From Deltaproteobacteria bacterium (GTDB lineage Bacteria; Myxococcota_C; UBA6777): DNA of 64,000 nt. Below the pieces are notes generated by a model. The model was not told the origin of the DNA, searched no databases, and saw only the letters and a program-made list of their open reading frames with translations. Positions within the stretch are counted from its first letter, which is position 1. Every line of letters begins with the position of its first letter. Where the stretch lies: the NCBI GenBank assembly GCA_006226375.1, contig SBHC01000071.1, positions 1 through 64,000 of the forward strand, written 5' to 3'. This document shows positions 61,770 through 64,000 of the stretch, one piece after another. The position numbers and the translations under genes were made by a program.

Positions 61770-63133
61770 GGTGAAGTGCTCGTTCCGTTGGGTTCAAAGG
61801 AGCGGTTGATGTGTGGCGTTTGGGCTGGCAAATCCACCTGGAGCCTCGTACCCTGTCCTGGATGGGATTCGACTGTCAAGGTTCCATCCAGCAATTCACA
61901 GCGTTCTCGAATACTTCGCAAACCGTGACCTTCTATCACAGTTGGATTGTAGTGAAAGCCCTTCCCGTTATCTTTCACTTGGAGCGTCACGACGTTGTGG
62001 TCGTGCGTGAGTGTAACGGAAGCTTCTTGAGCGTCTGCATGCTTGGTGATGTTGTGAAGGGCTTCTTGAGCGATCCGGTACAAGACGTTCTCCACACGCA
62101 GCGAGGGCCGCTCTTTCTCCGACTCCGGCCAGGATACGGTGAGGTCGATGACAGTCTCGGTTGGGAGAGAGTTGCACAGACGTTGCAGCGCGCTGGGCAG
62201 CCCCAATTCCTGAACGACTGTGGGGCCCAAGCGATGCACGGCACGTCGAACTTCGTCGATGGTGTGGTCGGTCATTGCGAGGGTTTGCTGGGCCAACTCC
62301 GCGCCTTGGGCAGGGGAAAGAGTCTGTTGCGCGAGCAGCTGCAGTTGCAGGCGTACGGCCGTGAGTGACTGACCCACAGAGTCATGCAACTCTCTTGCAA
62401 TGGCCCTTCGCTCCTCGTCCTGCAACGCAAGGACCTTGTCGGTCAGTTCGCGCAGGCGGCTTTCTTTGTGTTGGAGCTGTTGGTAGGCGCCGTTGAGTTC
62501 GGATGTTCTCTGCTGGACTTTGTCTTCCAGGTTTTGGTTGAGCTTGGAGAGTTCGATCTGGGCCTGTGTGAGTTGCTTGAGGGCGTCAAGCAGTTGCGAC
62601 TCGGCCGTTCGCGTGGTTTGCAGCGAGATCGTATACAAGGCCCACGCCAGCACCAGGCCAAACGCCGTGAAAATCAAGAGCAAGTGGAGCGTGTTGCGAC
62701 GCAGTGACGCGGTCCTCATCCCAACCCAGACATAGCCAACAGATTGCTGCCCCAAAACAATAGGAGTGGACGTCCATAACGCACGAGGTCGCGACGTTTG
62801 TGGGGAGTTGCAGCGTCCTACGACTTTGCGATGTTGGTTCCAAATCTCGATGCACTCCAGCTGCTCTGGGGCGTGGTATCTCTTCAGATGTTGGAGAAGC
62901 TTTCGGGCGTTGTACGACCACATCACCGGATAACGCTGGGCTTCCTGCTGAACAAACGAGACCAGCCGCTGGGAGAAAGACTGCGACTGCTGTTGCAGTA
63001 ACTGGTATTGCAAGACAAAGTAAGCGATCGGTGCGCTCAAGGATATGGCGAGCGCCAAGGCAAAGACCAGCGGCTGAAGTTTGCGGGCCAGCGACGCGGA
63101 GAGGGAGCGTTGGTTCCAGCGCTGAGGACTCAT
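61766..63133 (-). CDS. NarX/DesK-type sensor histidine kinase
   Basis: A 455-residue kinase. Two membrane helices (VFALALAISLSAPIAYFVL and LLLIFTAFGLVLAWALYTI) enclose a periplasmic sensor of about 105 residues (with two Cys: ECIEIW, GRCNSP). A coiled coil leads to the HisKA_3 box RRAIARELHDSVGQS with phospho-His250, and an HATPase domain follows (VKDNGKGF, GLRSIRER, GTRLQVDL). Both neighbours overlap by ATGA: the PstS-like gene upstream and the NarL regulator downstream. The binding protein may deliver its ligand to the sensor domain. Confidence 0.94.
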   Translation of the reverse strand: MSPQRWNQRSLSASLARKLQPLVFALALAISLSAPIAYFVLQYQLLQQQSQSFSQRLVSFVQQEAQRYPVMWSYNARKLLQHLKRYHAPEQLECIEIWNQHRKVVGRCNSPQTSRPRALWTSTPIVLGQQSVGYVWVGMRTASLRRNTLHLLLIFTAFGLVLAWALYTISLQTTRTAESQLLDALKQLTQAQIELSKLNQNLEDKVQQRTSELNGAYQQLQHKESRLRELTDKVLALQDEERRAIARELHDSVGQSLTAVRLQLQLLAQQTLSPAQGAELAQQTLAMTDHTIDEVRRAVHRLGPTVVQELGLPSALQRLCNSLPTETVIDLTVSWPESEKERPSLRVENVLYRIAQEALHNITKHADAQEASVTLTHDHNVVTLQVKDNGKGFHYNPTVIEGHGLRSIRERCELLDGTLTVESHPGQGTRLQVDLPAQTPHINRSFEPNGTSTSP

Positions 63134-64000
63134 GGCGTTTTCCCCGGTTGGAGCGGGAGATAACCATAGCGACGAATGAGGACCTGGGTCGATGGAGCGA
63201 ACACAAAGCGAAGGAAGTCAAGGGCCTGTTGGTGAGGAGCGCCCAACGTGACAAACAGCAACTGCTTGGCGAAAGGATAGCTTCCTTGTTCGAGCGCTTG
63301 GAGCGAAGGGTTGTGGCCGTGAAGCGGAAGGATACGAAGAGGTAACTTCTGCGATCGAATCAGTCCATAGTCCAACAAACCGATGGCCCCTCGGGTTTCC
63401 AGTAGCGCTCGTTGCATTTGTTGGTCGCTGTACAACACACGCCACCTGCGGGCTTTGTAGGCTTGGCTGTTGATCTCTGCGAACCGAGGAAAGGCTCGCT
63501 CCACTGCGCGGTGGCTGGAGTCGCCACGTTCTCTCTGAAGTACAACCACGCGTTGACCGTTGGGCCAGTGCCGCTGTTTGCCAGCGTACAAGTCAAACAA
63601 GTGCTTCTTGTTCACGGCTGTGATGGGGACTGTGGGATGCGCCGCTAGCACGACGGCTACCTTTGCATAGGGAAAGAGCCGGAGCTGTGGCGATTGTTCT
63701 CGCTTCTTGAGCGGTCGGGAGAGCAACCCGACGTGGACGGCTTTTTCTCTGACGGCGTGAATCCCCCCCGTTGAACCGATGCTATCGTACAAACGAATGG
63801 ATGAGGGAGGCTTCTTGCTGTGCTTGAGATACGCTTGGACCAAAAGGCGAGTGAGCGGAAGATTGCTCCCAGATCCCGCAATCTTCAACACGCGTGACGA
63901 TGGGAAAGGGGGGCGGTGCTCGTGTGGCTTCTTGGGCTGCTCTTGAGGTGGAGGTGTACCCAAAGGAAGCCACAACACGCCCCAAGCCACCGCAGAAAGC
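63130..64000 (-). CDS. PstS-like periplasmic binding protein (5' end outside window)
   Basis: At least 289 residues, open to the window edge; the hydrophobic stretch at the edge (LSAVAWGVLWLPLGTPPP) is the end of a signal peptide, so the start lies just beyond 64000. The chain has the phosphate-binding-protein layout: VLKIAGSGSNLPLTRLLVQAY, IRLYDSIGSTGGIHAV, VGLLSRPLKK, VAVVLAAHPTVPITAV, GAIGLLDYGLI, FAPSTQVLIRRYGYLPL. The usual Ser/Thr/Asp phosphate ligands are in part changed, so the ligand may be another oxyanion. It is encoded ATGA-overlapped with the kinase gene rather than with a Pst transporter, suggesting a sensing role. Confidence 0.85.
   Translation of the reverse strand, partial: LSAVAWGVLWLPLGTPPPQEQPKKPHEHRPPFPSSRVLKIAGSGSNLPLTRLLVQAYLKHSKKPPSSIRLYDSIGSTGGIHAVREKAVHVGLLSRPLKKREQSPQLRLFPYAKVAVVLAAHPTVPITAVNKKHLFDLYAGKQRHWPNGQRVVVLQRERGDSSHRAVERAFPRFAEINSQAYKARRWRVLYSDQQMQRALLETRGAIGLLDYGLIRSQKLPLRILPLHGHNPSLQALEQGSYPFAKQLLFVTLGAPHQQALDFLRFVFAPSTQVLIRRYGYLPLQPGKTP

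Overview
The window looks like chromosome from a free-living Gram-negative predatory or saprophytic bacterium, most probably a member of the Myxococcota or a close deltaproteobacterial relative. This is inferred from gene content, not from a marker gene. The indicators are long Cys-rich lipoproteins built from Myxococcus-type / Stig1-like disulfide repeats, a TonB-dependent receptor with its own TonB box, a high density of one- and two-component regulators (two sigma-54 activators, three NarL/receiver proteins, two histidine kinases, a GGDEF-EAL protein and a LOV protein), roadblock-type signalling proteins, and many secreted proteins of eukaryotic domain type. Base composition looks even and moderately GC-rich. 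No rRNA, tRNA, CRISPR, transposase or phage genes were found.

Layout. 1-7.4 kb: the 5' end of a Cys-rich lipoprotein, phosphoenolpyruvate carboxylase (with an unusual Arg-to-Thr change in a catalytic loop), an unknown basic protein, a cyclophilin, and a TetR-P450 operon. 7.4-19 kb: a giant membrane-anchored TPR protein, a secreted multi-domain protease-inhibitor-like protein (pacifastin-like modules plus a Kazal domain), a 1209-residue exported protein, and a second Cys-rich lipoprotein. 19-25 kb: a second P450 behind a tandem palindromic operator, a Fic / unknown / SLOG three-gene cassette, and a DUF4397-type repeat lipoprotein. 25-30 kb: a stress-protein group (Dps, a small coiled-coil protein, a helical 149-residue protein, a sigma-54 activator, a degenerate amino-acid kinase). 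30-43 kb: a signalling island (LOV photoreceptor, receiver with Glu at the phospho site, GGDEF-EAL, PAS-sigma-54 activator, histidine kinase, roadblock fragment, coiled coil, receiver-DUF4388-roadblock protein, and a kinase-like/metallophosphoesterase fusion). 43-54 kb: mixed metabolism and envelope genes (VOC-PCP_red and ABC1 kinase pair, M14 carboxypeptidase, SDR, follistatin-like small secreted protein, lipoprotein methyltransferase, UPF0489 protein). 54-64 kb: a third Cys-rich lipoprotein with a duplicated C-terminal half, a TonB-dependent receptor, a HAD protein, and a PstS-like protein / histidine kinase / response regulator operon.

How the genes may work together. Reading the intergenic DNA for -24/-12 elements gives six candidate sigma-54 promoters (GG-N10-GC). 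They lie in front of the sigma-54 activator gene at 26377-28107 (suggesting autoregulation), the small coiled-coil stress gene upstream of dps, the 149-residue helical protein, the second sigma-54 activator, the protease-inhibitor-like protein and the follistatin-like secreted protein. This suggests a local sigma-54 regulon joining stress protection to secretion of small disulfide-rich proteins. The best candidates for something undescribed are that regulon, the bacterial pacifastin/Kazal protein, the Fic-SLOG cassette, and the kinase-phosphoesterase fusion encoded directly behind a roadblock response regulator.
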